From contig NZ_CP017477.1 in NCBI RefSeq assembly GCF_001761365.1, positions 2,842,001-2,906,000 on the forward strand: DNA of 64,000 nucleotides, written 5' to 3'. The translations under genes were made by a program, and so were the position numbers. Shown here piece by piece: positions 9,821 to 17,619 of this stretch. Below the pieces are notes generated by a model. The model had not been told where the DNA came from and did no database searches. It was given only the letters and a program-made list of their open reading frames with translations. The number at the start of each line of letters is the position of its first letter. Position 1 is the first letter of the stretch. This DNA is from Polaribacter vadi (GTDB taxonomy: Bacteria; Bacteroidota; Bacteroidia; Flavobacteriales; Flavobacteriaceae).

Positions 9821-10297
9821 TTATTTTCGTTCTTTAAATTTAACATTTAGTTGTGTTGCTAAATCTCTTCCATAAATAACTGCATTATCAATTTCATCAA
9901 ATGCTGCAATTTTGTATTTATTCTTTCTAACATCCCAAATATTTACTTCACATTCATCTCTCTGATTTAAAAAAGTAGAAACTCTATCTAATTTTTTAAA
10001 ATTTTTCCAGAATCCGTAACCAAAAGGACCAATAAAATAAAAGGTTCGATATTTCATTTCTTCAAAATTGAAATGGTGGGAAGCAGAAATAGAAAACTTA
10101 ATAGCAATAATTAAAGGAATCAAAATACCAAATACAATACTTCGTTGTTTCTTATGTGATTTTAACTCAAAAAAAGAAATGTCTGAAATAAAAAATTTAT
10201 AAAGTAAAAAAACAAATAGAGAATAAAATATAGAAGCTATTATCCTATTCAAAATAGATTTTTTACCAAAAAATATAATTACATTCTTAGTCTCCAT
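9821..10297 (-). CDS. Small membrane protein, function unknown
   Basis: About 158 residues with two N-terminal membrane helices (roughly 13-37 and 46-68 from the chosen start), then a soluble part rich in basic and aromatic residues (GPFGYGFWKNFKKLDRV). I recognise no family. The ATG at 10297 (METKNV) is preferred; one five codons upstream at 10312 is also possible. Both overlap the end of moeB, and the stop lies 4 bases before the MutS-like gene, so it belongs to the same transcript. Being sandwiched before a membrane-anchored MutS-like protein makes a shared membrane role possible, but this is only inference. Confidence 0.65.
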   Translation of the reverse strand: METKNVIIFFGKKSILNRIIASIFYSLFVFLLYKFFISDISFFELKSHKKQRSIVFGILIPLIIAIKFSISASHHFNFEEMKYRTFYFIGPFGYGFWKNFKKLDRVSTFLNQRDECEVNIWDVRKNKYKIAAFDEIDNAVIYGRDLATQLNVKFKERK

Positions 10298-11381
10298 AAG
10301 ATGAAATTCCACCTGTCAAATTTAAGACTTTTAAATTTGGATATTTCTTTTTTAACCTCTCTGTAGCTCTGTAACTATTCAAACCTCTTTGGCAAACCAT
10401 AATATAGGTTTTAGTTTCATCTATTTTGATTTTTTCAGCATCAAATTTATTAATATGGATGGTTTGATTCACTTCAAAAGGCAATTTTAAATTGTTTAAA
10501 ACAGCAATAATTTCAAGATCTTTAGAAGTTTTTATGTCTGATAATTTTTCTTTTAATGCTGATGCAGATATTTGCCAATCTTCATTTTGAGTATTACAAA
10601 TTGCGTTAACATACGTTTGTGTTTTAAAAATTTTAGCAATTTTATCTTTTAAAACGGTTGGTTTTAACTTCATTTTTAGTTGCGTGTTTTGGAGGGAATT
10701 ATAAATTAATAATTCATTTGTTAAAGGTTTTCCAATTCCAGTAACTAGTTTTAAAACCTCATTAACTTGTTGTTTGGCAATCAACCCAACAATGGAATTT
10801 AAAGTTCCTGCTTCTTCACAATTAGGAATATCTGTTGCCATTTTCGGAAAAGCATCTCTTAAATTAGTGGAATAACTTCCCTCTTTTTGCAACACATTAA
10901 AAGTAGCAACATAACCATCAAACTTATATAAAGAACCATAAACAAGTGGTTTCTTTTTGATGACACAAGCATCATTTAACAAGTATTTTGTTGGTAAGGA
11001 ATCTGTTCCATCTACAATAATATCAACGTTTTCTATCAATTCAAAAACATTGTCTTTTGTAATTGGTTTGTTCGTAAAATTAACTTCTGTAAAAGGTGCT
11101 CTTTTTTTTATAAATTCTGATAAAACTGCTGCTTTTGATTGACCAACATCTTCTAAAGAAAAGAAAACTTGTCTGTGTAAATTGGTTATATCAATGGTGT
11201 CAAAATCTACCAAATGGATTTTTCCAATACCACTTGCAGCTAAATAAACAGCAATCGGACTTCCTAAACCACCACAACCAACCACTAAAACAGCAGCGTT
11301 TTGTAGTTTTTGTTGCCCAACTTCACCAATTTCTGATAAAGTGATTTGACGTTTAAAAAGTTGATTTTTTGTGGGTTTCAT
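10287..11381 (-). CDS. moeB: MoeB/ThiF-family adenylyltransferase with C-terminal rhodanese domain
   Basis: Activates the C-terminal glycine of the sulfur carrier (MoaD, possibly ThiS) by adenylation for molybdopterin synthesis. Residues 1-250 are an E1-like domain with the nucleotide loop VVGCGGLGSP (33-42) and the CEEAG cysteine. Residues about 265-364 form a rhodanese domain with active-site Cys in CQRGLNS, so persulfide supply and adenylation are fused. The two CxxC zinc pairs of E. coli MoeB are absent: the first site reads EGSYSTN. It starts 1 base after the cytochrome c gene stops. A thiamine role (ThiF) cannot be excluded, but all neighbours are Moco genes. Confidence 0.88.
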   Translation of the reverse strand: MKPTKNQLFKRQITLSEIGEVGQQKLQNAAVLVVGCGGLGSPIAVYLAASGIGKIHLVDFDTIDITNLHRQVFFSLEDVGQSKAAVLSEFIKKRAPFTEVNFTNKPITKDNVFELIENVDIIVDGTDSLPTKYLLNDACVIKKKPLVYGSLYKFDGYVATFNVLQKEGSYSTNLRDAFPKMATDIPNCEEAGTLNSIVGLIAKQQVNEVLKLVTGIGKPLTNELLIYNSLQNTQLKMKLKPTVLKDKIAKIFKTQTYVNAICNTQNEDWQISASALKEKLSDIKTSKDLEIIAVLNNLKLPFEVNQTIHINKFDAEKIKIDETKTYIMVCQRGLNSYRATERLKKKYPNLKVLNLTGGISSYGD

Positions 11382-11382
11382 A

Positions 11383-11817
11383 TTAATCTAAATAAGCCAT
11401 ATTTACATAATCATAAATCATTTTTACATTCTCTTTTTTAAGTTGATTAAAAGTATGTTCATAAGAAAAACTAACATAACTTTTGGTAGTTTCCAAAGCT
11501 TGGATATTCAAAGAGTCTAAAAGCTTCTTTTCGTTAATTGAATATTGATAAAAGTAATCAAATGTTAAATTTTCATTTGCCAAAGCTGGTCCAACCAATC
11601 TTCTATCAATTTTATGACAAGATGCGCATAAACTTTTAAATAACTTTCTTCCTTCTGTTTGATTCTCATTCAAAATTTTACCATTATAAGTAATGTAATC
11701 TGGTGTTCCACAAACTCCAATTTCTTCTTGGAAAGAATTACTATAAAATACAGATATAGATAGAATGATTAAAAAAACCACAATAAAAGATAATACTATT
11801 TGGTTTCTATTACTCAT
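11383..11817 (-). CDS. Membrane-anchored c-type cytochrome
   Basis: A 144-residue monohaem cytochrome. An N-terminal hydrophobic segment (7-29) should anchor it outside the cytoplasmic membrane. The haem site CASCH is at residues 64-68, followed by RRLVGPAL, typical of class I cytochromes. An extra cysteine at 36 (VCGTP) has no obvious partner. The gene overlaps the end of mobA by 8 bases and stops 1 base before moeB, so it is translationally embedded in the molybdenum cofactor operon. An electron-transfer partner of a periplasmic molybdoenzyme is a reasonable inference, but no molybdoenzyme gene is in view. Confidence 0.88.
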   Translation of the reverse strand: MSNRNQIVLSFIVVFLIILSISVFYSNSFQEEIGVCGTPDYITYNGKILNENQTEGRKLFKSLCASCHKIDRRLVGPALANENLTFDYFYQYSINEKKLLDSLNIQALETTKSYVSFSYEHTFNQLKKENVKMIYDYVNMAYLD

Positions 11818-12931
11818 TTATCTCCTTTTTAGCAACCTTAAACTCTTCTGGAGTATTTATATTTCTGATAAAATCATCTTCAATTTCTACAATTTCAACA
11901 TCCGAATTAATTAACATTTTACGTGGACAAGAGTAGCCTTGAGCTAAATATTGTAACAAAATAGGATATGCTTTTGGCTCGTAAATGGTTATTAAAGGCT
12001 CTACAAATTCCTTGCTTTTTCCTTTAATTGCTGTTGCAGCTTTACTTGGATTTCTATGTTTTAACAGCAATTCAATAACTTCTTCATTTACAAAAGGAAC
12101 ATCTGTTGCTAATACAAGCCAAGCCGAATTTGGGTCTTTTTGAAACGCAGAACAAATGCCTCCAAAAGGTCCTAAATTCAGAAATTTATCGTGAATTTCA
12201 TTTTCAATTTCTGATGAATTTTGAACAGAATAAAACGTTTCTAAATTGTTACGCTCTAGTAATTCTTTTGCAAATTCTTTTTGTGGTTTTCCAAAATAGT
12301 TAAGCTCAGCTTTATCTGTTCCCATTCTTGTACTTTTTCCACCAACCAAAACCAACCCTTTTACAGGCGCAATTTTTTCTTGAATCAAGTTATTGATGTG
12401 ATCTGCAATTTTATCAACTTCATCAATTGTATAGCAAAGCTTGTTTTTTATATTTGGATATTTCTCAACCAAAAAATCAAAAAATTCGGTATCTTTTTTT
12501 AGTTTGATGATAAACTGAACTCTATTTAATTGTTCTAATCTTTTTAAAACTGAAGCTTCTTTTGCTTCATCTAAAACTAAAATTTGTTTTGAACCTTCAT
12601 AATGATTTCCGTTGATAAAAACATAATCAAATTGTGCAAAATCCAAACGTTGCTGAAATTTGTTTACGTTTCCTGAAGTCGTAATTTGTAAATTTCCTTC
12701 ATGATGAAAAACATATTCTGATAAACTATAATTGTCATCTCGAGCGTAGTCGAGAGATTTTGCGTGAGAAGCATCAAAATACGCCAACTTGTAGTTTGAT
12801 AATTTTTGAGAAACTTGACGCACTAAATCAGCTATAATGTTACAATTTGTGCCTAAAATTGCAATTTCATTTGGTGCAAAATTATCATTATCTCTTCTTT
12901 CTAGGTTTGTATGTTTGCTATGTTTAGCCAT
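11810..12931 (-). CDS. mobA: MobA-type molybdenum cofactor guanylyltransferase with degenerate MobB-like N-terminal domain
   Basis: The C-terminal half (191-373) is a nucleotidyltransferase of the MobA type, which attaches GMP to molybdopterin. It has the signature LVGGKSTRMGTDK and the metal-binding ATDVPFV. The first 190 residues are extra. Their order (ILGTNCN at 25-31, YVFINGNHYEG at 103-113, then a long helix) resembles MobB, but the Walker A GK[ST] is missing, so nucleotide binding is doubtful. Residues 58-66 (KSLDYARDD) are encoded by a palindromic repeat. The gene overlaps moaC upstream and the cytochrome gene downstream by 8 bases each. MobA activity is secure; the MobB comparison is inference. 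Confidence 0.87.
   Translation of the reverse strand: MAKHSKHTNLERRDNDNFAPNEIAILGTNCNIIADLVRQVSQKLSNYKLAYFDASHAKSLDYARDDNYSLSEYVFHHEGNLQITTSGNVNKFQQRLDFAQFDYVFINGNHYEGSKQILVLDEAKEASVLKRLEQLNRVQFIIKLKKDTEFFDFLVEKYPNIKNKLCYTIDEVDKIADHINNLIQEKIAPVKGLVLVGGKSTRMGTDKAELNYFGKPQKEFAKELLERNNLETFYSVQNSSEIENEIHDKFLNLGPFGGICSAFQKDPNSAWLVLATDVPFVNEEVIELLLKHRNPSKAATAIKGKSKEFVEPLITIYEPKAYPILLQYLAQGYSCPRKMLINSDVEIVEIEDDFIRNINTPEEFKVAKKEINE
12734..12760. repeat. Palindromic repeat inside mobA
   Basis: The core TCTCGA-GCGTAG-TCGAGA (12738-12755) sits in a repeat of the form seen between genes in flavobacteria. Here it is translated in frame within MobA. A related unit is in moeA at 14762-14780. Confidence 0.75.
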
Positions 12932-13763
12932 TTTTTATATCCGATTTTCCTCCCGTTTTTTCTACTAATTTCACTTCTTTAATTACCATTTGCTGACTGA
13001 TACTTTTGCACATATCATAAATAGCTAAACAGGTAATATTTGCGCCAGTTAATGCTTCCATTTCTACGCCTGTTTTTCCTTCGATAGTTACTTCGCAAAA
13101 GACTTCTATGTTTTCTAAATCGATAATATTAATATCAATATCTACTCCATTAATCAATAATGGATGACACATAGGAATCAATTCTGATGTTTTTTTTACG
13201 CCTTGAATTCCTGCAATTATAGCTGTTTGAAAAACAGGGCCTTTTTTGGTGATTAACTCATCACTCGTAAAATGAGAAATCACTTCTTTTCCTAAAAACA
13301 TCGTTGCTTTTGCAATGGCTGTTCTTTTGGTAATTTTCTTGTCAGAAACGTTAACCATTTTAGGATTGTTTTTGGAGTTTAAGTGTGAAAACATATTAGT
13401 ATTGTAAGGATTAAATTCTTTAATATCGGATTCTAACACTTCTATTTCTGGTTTCAAAAATTCTCTAAAAAAACTTGATTTTTTTACAGGTCTTTCTGAA
13501 TAAAATGCTTCTTCAACATCTTCTAGTTTATATTTTTCTGATAATTTGAATGTTGAAAAGTTTGATCCTAAAAAAGATAGAAAAGCATGTGTTGTATTCA
13601 AAAAACCAAAGTCAGTATAAAAACCATTTTCTTTTTTTAAATAATAAGCTTTATTTTTAATTTTTGCATACCTAAAACCTAAATCCTTAAGAGTTTGATA
13701 AACACCTCTTTGATGAAACTCTAACTTACCATTTTTTGAATTCTCGAAAATTACTTTTTGCAT
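12924..13763 (-). CDS. moaC: Cyclic pyranopterin monophosphate synthase MoaC with N-terminal extension
   Basis: Residues 124-279 are MoaC, which converts the GTP-derived intermediate made by MoaA into cyclic pyranopterin monophosphate. The conserved MCHPL, MEALTGA and DMCKS motifs, with the catalytic Asp and Lys, are all present. Residues 1-123 are an extension not present in ordinary MoaC (about 160 residues). It is rich in aromatic and basic residues (VYQTLKDLGFRYAKI, YLKKENGFYTDFGF), and I recognise no family for it. The start ATG overlaps the moeA stop by one base (TAATG), so the long form looks genuine. Met124 could be an internal start for a normal-sized protein. Confidence 0.88.
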   Translation of the reverse strand: MQKVIFENSKNGKLEFHQRGVYQTLKDLGFRYAKIKNKAYYLKKENGFYTDFGFLNTTHAFLSFLGSNFSTFKLSEKYKLEDVEEAFYSERPVKKSSFFREFLKPEIEVLESDIKEFNPYNTNMFSHLNSKNNPKMVNVSDKKITKRTAIAKATMFLGKEVISHFTSDELITKKGPVFQTAIIAGIQGVKKTSELIPMCHPLLINGVDIDINIIDLENIEVFCEVTIEGKTGVEMEALTGANITCLAIYDMCKSISQQMVIKEVKLVEKTGGKSDIKNG

Positions 13764-14965
13764 TATTTAAATCTTATTATTGGATAAACCTCTCCACTTT
13801 TAAACTCACTTTTATGACTTGGCAATTGAATAAACGCATCTGCATGTACCAAACTTGCTAAATCTCCAGAACCATTTCCTTGAATTGGAGTTGCAATTAA
13901 ATTTCCATTTTTACAGCTTAATTTTACTTGTAAAAAATAAACCAAATCAGGTTTAAAAGTGACGTTTTCGGCTAAAATTGCAGTTTCTTGTTCAACTTTT
14001 AAATTTACTGATTTGTAATACCAAGGATAAAAGTACGCCAAACAATTTACAAATGTCGAAATTGGGTTTCCTGGAAATGCAAATAATTTGCAGTTTTCAG
14101 TTTGTCCAAACCAAAAAGGTTTTCCTGGTCTTTGAGCAACTTTATGGAATAGTTTTTCTACACCTAATTCATCAAAAACTTCTGGTAAAAAATCGAATTT
14201 TCCTTTGCTAACTGCGCCACTAAAAAGCAACACATCATAATCTTGTAAATAGTTTTTTATTTTCGATTTTAAAATAGGTTTATCATCTGTAATATGAGCA
14301 GTTTCTGAAGAGATATTCAATCTTTCTAACAAAGAAACCAGCGTAAAAACATTACTTCTTCTTATTTGATGTTCCAAAGGAATTTCGTCTACGCCAACTA
14401 ATTCATCACCTGTAGAAATAATCATTATTTTAGGTTGTTTTGCAACTTTTACAAACGATTTTCCAACAGTTGCTAAAACTCCAACTTCTGCTGCTGATAT
14501 CTTCATGTTTTCAGCAATTAACACATCACCAACTTTTCCATCTTTTCCTTTATGATGCACATTTTGGTCCTCATTAATTTTATCAATATTGATGGTAGCA
14601 ACTCCATTTTCGATTATTACATCTTCATATCTTATAACAGTATTTGCGTTGTTTGGCAACACTGCACCTGTCATCACTTCAATACAATTTTGATTGTTTT
14701 TGAGTGTAATTTGTTCACTTCCTGCAGCTTGAATTCCTTCTATTTTAAAACTCAATTGTCTGTTCGAGCGCAGTCGAGAACTGAATTCATAATAATCAAT
14801 GGCAATTCCATCCATAGCAACTCTATTAAAAGGAGGGAAATCTCTATCTGCAACAATTTCTTCTTTTAAAATTCTACCAACAGATTTTATAAATGGAATT
14901 TTTTCAACCCCAAAATCTTGTGTTGCCTTTAAAACTAACTGTAAAGCGTTTTCTACTGAAATCAT
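13763..14965 (-). CDS. moeA: Molybdopterin molybdenumtransferase MoeA
   Basis: Inserts molybdate into adenylated molybdopterin. The 400-residue protein has the family landmarks in order: DRDFPPFNRVAMDGIA (41-55), ISTGDELVG, LFSGAVSKGKFDF, RPGKPFWFG and AFPGNPIST. Residues 62-69 (SSRLRSNR) are encoded by a palindromic repeat and look like an insertion in the loop after the MDG motif. It is the first gene of the molybdopterin operon and is coupled to moaC by TAATG. moaA, moaD and moaE are not in the window, so the pathway is completed elsewhere. Confidence 0.94.
   Translation of the reverse strand: MISVENALQLVLKATQDFGVEKIPFIKSVGRILKEEIVADRDFPPFNRVAMDGIAIDYYEFSSRLRSNRQLSFKIEGIQAAGSEQITLKNNQNCIEVMTGAVLPNNANTVIRYEDVIIENGVATINIDKINEDQNVHHKGKDGKVGDVLIAENMKISAAEVGVLATVGKSFVKVAKQPKIMIISTGDELVGVDEIPLEHQIRRSNVFTLVSLLERLNISSETAHITDDKPILKSKIKNYLQDYDVLLFSGAVSKGKFDFLPEVFDELGVEKLFHKVAQRPGKPFWFGQTENCKLFAFPGNPISTFVNCLAYFYPWYYKSVNLKVEQETAILAENVTFKPDLVYFLQVKLSCKNGNLIATPIQGNGSGDLASLVHADAFIQLPSHKSEFKSGEVYPIIRFK
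14761..14781. repeat. Palindromic repeat inside moeA
   Basis: GTTCGAGCGCAGTCGAGAAC lies at 14762-14780 plus its flank and is translated as SSRLRSNR in MoeA. Long-loop relatives of the same unit, GTTCGAGTG...TATCGAGAAC, occur between genes at 21045 and 58202. Confidence 0.75.
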
Positions 14966-14976
14966 TGTTTATAAAA

Positions 14977-15008
14977 TGTGTAATCGTTGAAATGTGTAAT
15001 TGTGTAAT
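14977..15008. repeat. Three copies of TGTGTAAT between helicase and moeA genes
   Basis: The octamer TGTGTAAT occurs at 14977, 14993 and 15001. It fills about half of the 65-base gap between the helicase stop and the moeA start. No regulatory meaning is evident. Confidence 0.5.
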
Positions 15009-15030
15009 TGAAAAAATGTAAATTTTATAC

Positions 15031-17433
15031 CTAAAGTTCCATAGACATCAAAACCATTTTCAATTCCATATAGGTGAAACTAGCATCTACTTTTTCTTTT
15101 AATGCTGTTAACCCTTTTGTATCGCCAACTTCTTCTATTTCGTTTCTAATCTTTTTGTAGCGTTTTAAATCCATCAATTCTAAAACATCAATTTCTCCTG
15201 AAGGAATAAAACTCGCTAAATGATTTTCAATAGTTCCAGCAGTTAAACTTCTTTCTTTGGCAACTTCTTTGATGGATAAACCAGATTTAAATAACTCAAA
15301 CGTAATTTGTTTGGTCGATTTTTTATCCTCTTTTTTCTGCTCGTTAAATTTATTAATTCCGTTTTTTGTGCAATATTCGTTAATGGCTTCCAAAATTTCA
15401 TCACCATATTTGGCAACTCTGGTTTTTCCCATTCCAACAATCGCCAACAGTTCTTTTTCTGTTCTTGGCAATTCGTCACACATAGCGTATAAAGATTCTT
15501 GTGTAAATATTTGAAAAGCAGCAATGTTTTCTGCAATTCGAATGCTATCTCTTAATTCTCGCAATTTTAAAGCCAAAATAGGATCACGTTTAGAAGCTAC
15601 TTTTTTCTTCTTTTTAGGTTCCGTCTTTTGTAAAACTGACTTTGCTCTAACCTCTAAATAATCTTTGGTTTTAAATCCATTTGTCATTTTTTGTAAGGCA
15701 AATAACTTTTCTTCTAATTTTTCTTGAAGCGAATCAAACTGTTTTGAAAAATCTGCTTTTACAGCTTTGTTATCAGTCGAAAACTGAATTGCATCCAAAG
15801 GTTTTTCAATATTATTTTTAGTTTGATTTAAAAAATAATCAATCGCTTTTGTAAAACGTTCTTGAATTTGAGAACTATTTTCTGGCAAAATATTAGCTTT
15901 AGAAATTTGTAAAAGTTGATTTTTAAATCCGTTAGAAACTTTCATTAAAGCCACAACTCCATCATCTTTTATGGTTTGTAAATGATTAATAACATCACCT
16001 TTTATACTGGTTTGATTTCTGTAATAAATATCAATTAAACGTGTTATAGGATATAAAAATGGCTGATAATCTAACAATTCTATAATTAAATTTAATTGAA
16101 AATGTTTTTCGGATTCGTTTAAAATCGATTCATCAGGATGATTTTCGGCTACATTTTCATTAAAAATACTAACAGTTTTATCGTTGATAATAGCATTGCT
16201 TGTAATTTTGGTTTTTAACACCAAACCCTCTAAAGAAGTACATCTACTTAAAGCTACATACGTTTGTCCATGAGCAAAGGAAGCTTCTGCATCTATAATT
16301 GCTTTTTCGAATGTTAAACCTTGACTTTTATGAATGGTAATTGCCCAAGCCAAACGTAAAGGAATTTGTGTAAAAGAACCAATTAACTCTTCTTTAATTG
16401 CTTTTGTTTCATCATTTATGGAATAATTAATATTAGACCATGTTTCTCTTTCTGTTACAATTTCATCTGCATCATTTGGACATTTTACAGTAACAGCATC
16501 TTTAGAAATTTTTGTAATAATTCCTATTTTTCCGTTAAAATATCTTTTTTCTTGTGATGAATCATTTTTGATGAACATTACTTGTGCACCTAATTTCAAC
16601 TCTAATTTTTCATCATTAGGAAACGAGTTTTCATTAAACTTTCCAGAAATTTCAGCTTTAAAGAAAGCACTTTTATCTTTCAGTTTATTCAGCTCAGAAT
16701 TGTTAATTAAATTTGCTCTGTTATTATGAGTTGTTAAGGTAATAAAACCTTCCTCTTTACTTGGCGAAAAAGACGGATTGTAATTTCTGTTTAAAGTATC
16801 TGCAGATTCGTTAGATAAAGTATCTGTTCTAACTTCATTTAAAATTTTGATAAAATCTTCGTTTTTCTGACGATAAATATGTTTCAATTCAATAGAAACT
16901 ACATTGGCTTCTTGAAAGGCTTTTGAGCTAAAAAAATAGACAGTTTCATAATGAGGTTGTAACAAACTCCATTCATTTGGTCTTACAACTGGGGCTAATT
17001 GTTGTAAATCTCCAATCATTAAAATTTGTGCGCCACCAAAAACTTTATTTCGGTTTTTATAACGACGCATCACTTGGTCAATTCCATCTAACAAATCTGC
17101 TCTAACCATAGAGATTTCATCAATAATTACTAAATCTAACGATTTTATGATATCGATCTTCGTTTTAGAAAAACGTCTTTGCTGGCTATTTGGTGGCTGA
17201 TTTGGTAAAATTGGGCAAAAAGGCATTTGAAAAAAAGAGTGAATTGTAACACCCTTTGCATTAATGGCTGCAACTCCTGTTGGAGCAACAATAACCATTC
17301 TTTTTAAAGATTCGTTTTTAATTTGATGTAAAAAAGTTGTTTTTCCTGTACCTGCTTTTCCTGTGATAAATAAATTTCTATCGGTTTTTTCGATAAAGTT
17401 TAGGGCAAGTTCTAATTCAGGATTTCTTGGCAT
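15031..17433 (-). CDS. Pif1/RecD2-like helicase with HRDC and helix-turn-helix C terminus
   Basis: A cytosolic superfamily 1 DNA helicase of about 800 residues. The N-terminal motor has Walker A GKAGTGKTT (about 25), Walker B VIIDEISM, motif III MIGDLQQLAP, and the C-terminal motor motifs TIHKSQGLTF and YVALSRC. After a linker it carries an HRDC domain (about 630-710, KELLAIVGMGKTRVAKYG) and a helix-turn-helix at about 730-790 (LSIKEVAKERSLTAGTIENH). The ATG at 17433 (MPRNPELEL) is chosen; an in-frame TTG lies 18 bases upstream. The gene is 65 bases before moeA on the same strand, so read-through is possible. The role in genome maintenance is inferred from the family. Confidence 0.9.
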   Translation of the reverse strand: MPRNPELELALNFIEKTDRNLFITGKAGTGKTTFLHQIKNESLKRMVIVAPTGVAAINAKGVTIHSFFQMPFCPILPNQPPNSQQRRFSKTKIDIIKSLDLVIIDEISMVRADLLDGIDQVMRRYKNRNKVFGGAQILMIGDLQQLAPVVRPNEWSLLQPHYETVYFFSSKAFQEANVVSIELKHIYRQKNEDFIKILNEVRTDTLSNESADTLNRNYNPSFSPSKEEGFITLTTHNNRANLINNSELNKLKDKSAFFKAEISGKFNENSFPNDEKLELKLGAQVMFIKNDSSQEKRYFNGKIGIITKISKDAVTVKCPNDADEIVTERETWSNINYSINDETKAIKEELIGSFTQIPLRLAWAITIHKSQGLTFEKAIIDAEASFAHGQTYVALSRCTSLEGLVLKTKITSNAIINDKTVSIFNENVAENHPDESILNESEKHFQLNLIIELLDYQPFLYPITRLIDIYYRNQTSIKGDVINHLQTIKDDGVVALMKVSNGFKNQLLQISKANILPENSSQIQERFTKAIDYFLNQTKNNIEKPLDAIQFSTDNKAVKADFSKQFDSLQEKLEEKLFALQKMTNGFKTKDYLEVRAKSVLQKTEPKKKKKVASKRDPILALKLRELRDSIRIAENIAAFQIFTQESLYAMCDELPRTEKELLAIVGMGKTRVAKYGDEILEAINEYCTKNGINKFNEQKKEDKKSTKQITFELFKSGLSIKEVAKERSLTAGTIENHLASFIPSGEIDVLELMDLKRYKKIRNEIEEVGDTKGLTALKEKVDASFTYMELKMVLMSMEL

Positions 17434-17591
17434 TTTTACTTTTTGATGCAAGGTAAATAATTAAAAATTATTTTAACAAAGTAGTTATGGTAAAACGCTA
17501 TTTTCTTGAATGGATCCCATAAAGAAGTTTTAAAAAAGTGGAATTTATATAATTTAAAAAATGAGCTTATTTTTATTTGTTATATTCGGAT

Positions 17592-17605
17592 GTTACCACA
17601 CATTT
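17592..17605. repeat. Left arm of 14-bp inverted repeat flanking the T9SS gene
   Basis: GTTACCACACATTT is the exact reverse complement of AAATGTGTGGTAAC at 20379-20392. The two arms lie 15 bases beyond the stop and 12 bases before the start of the gene between them. Confidence 0.7.
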
Positions 17606-17619
17606 TTATTTTGAATAAA

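Noticed and set aside
14552..14869. A 105-codon open frame on the + strand
   Set aside because: It lies antisense to moeA, whose motifs are all in the minus frame.
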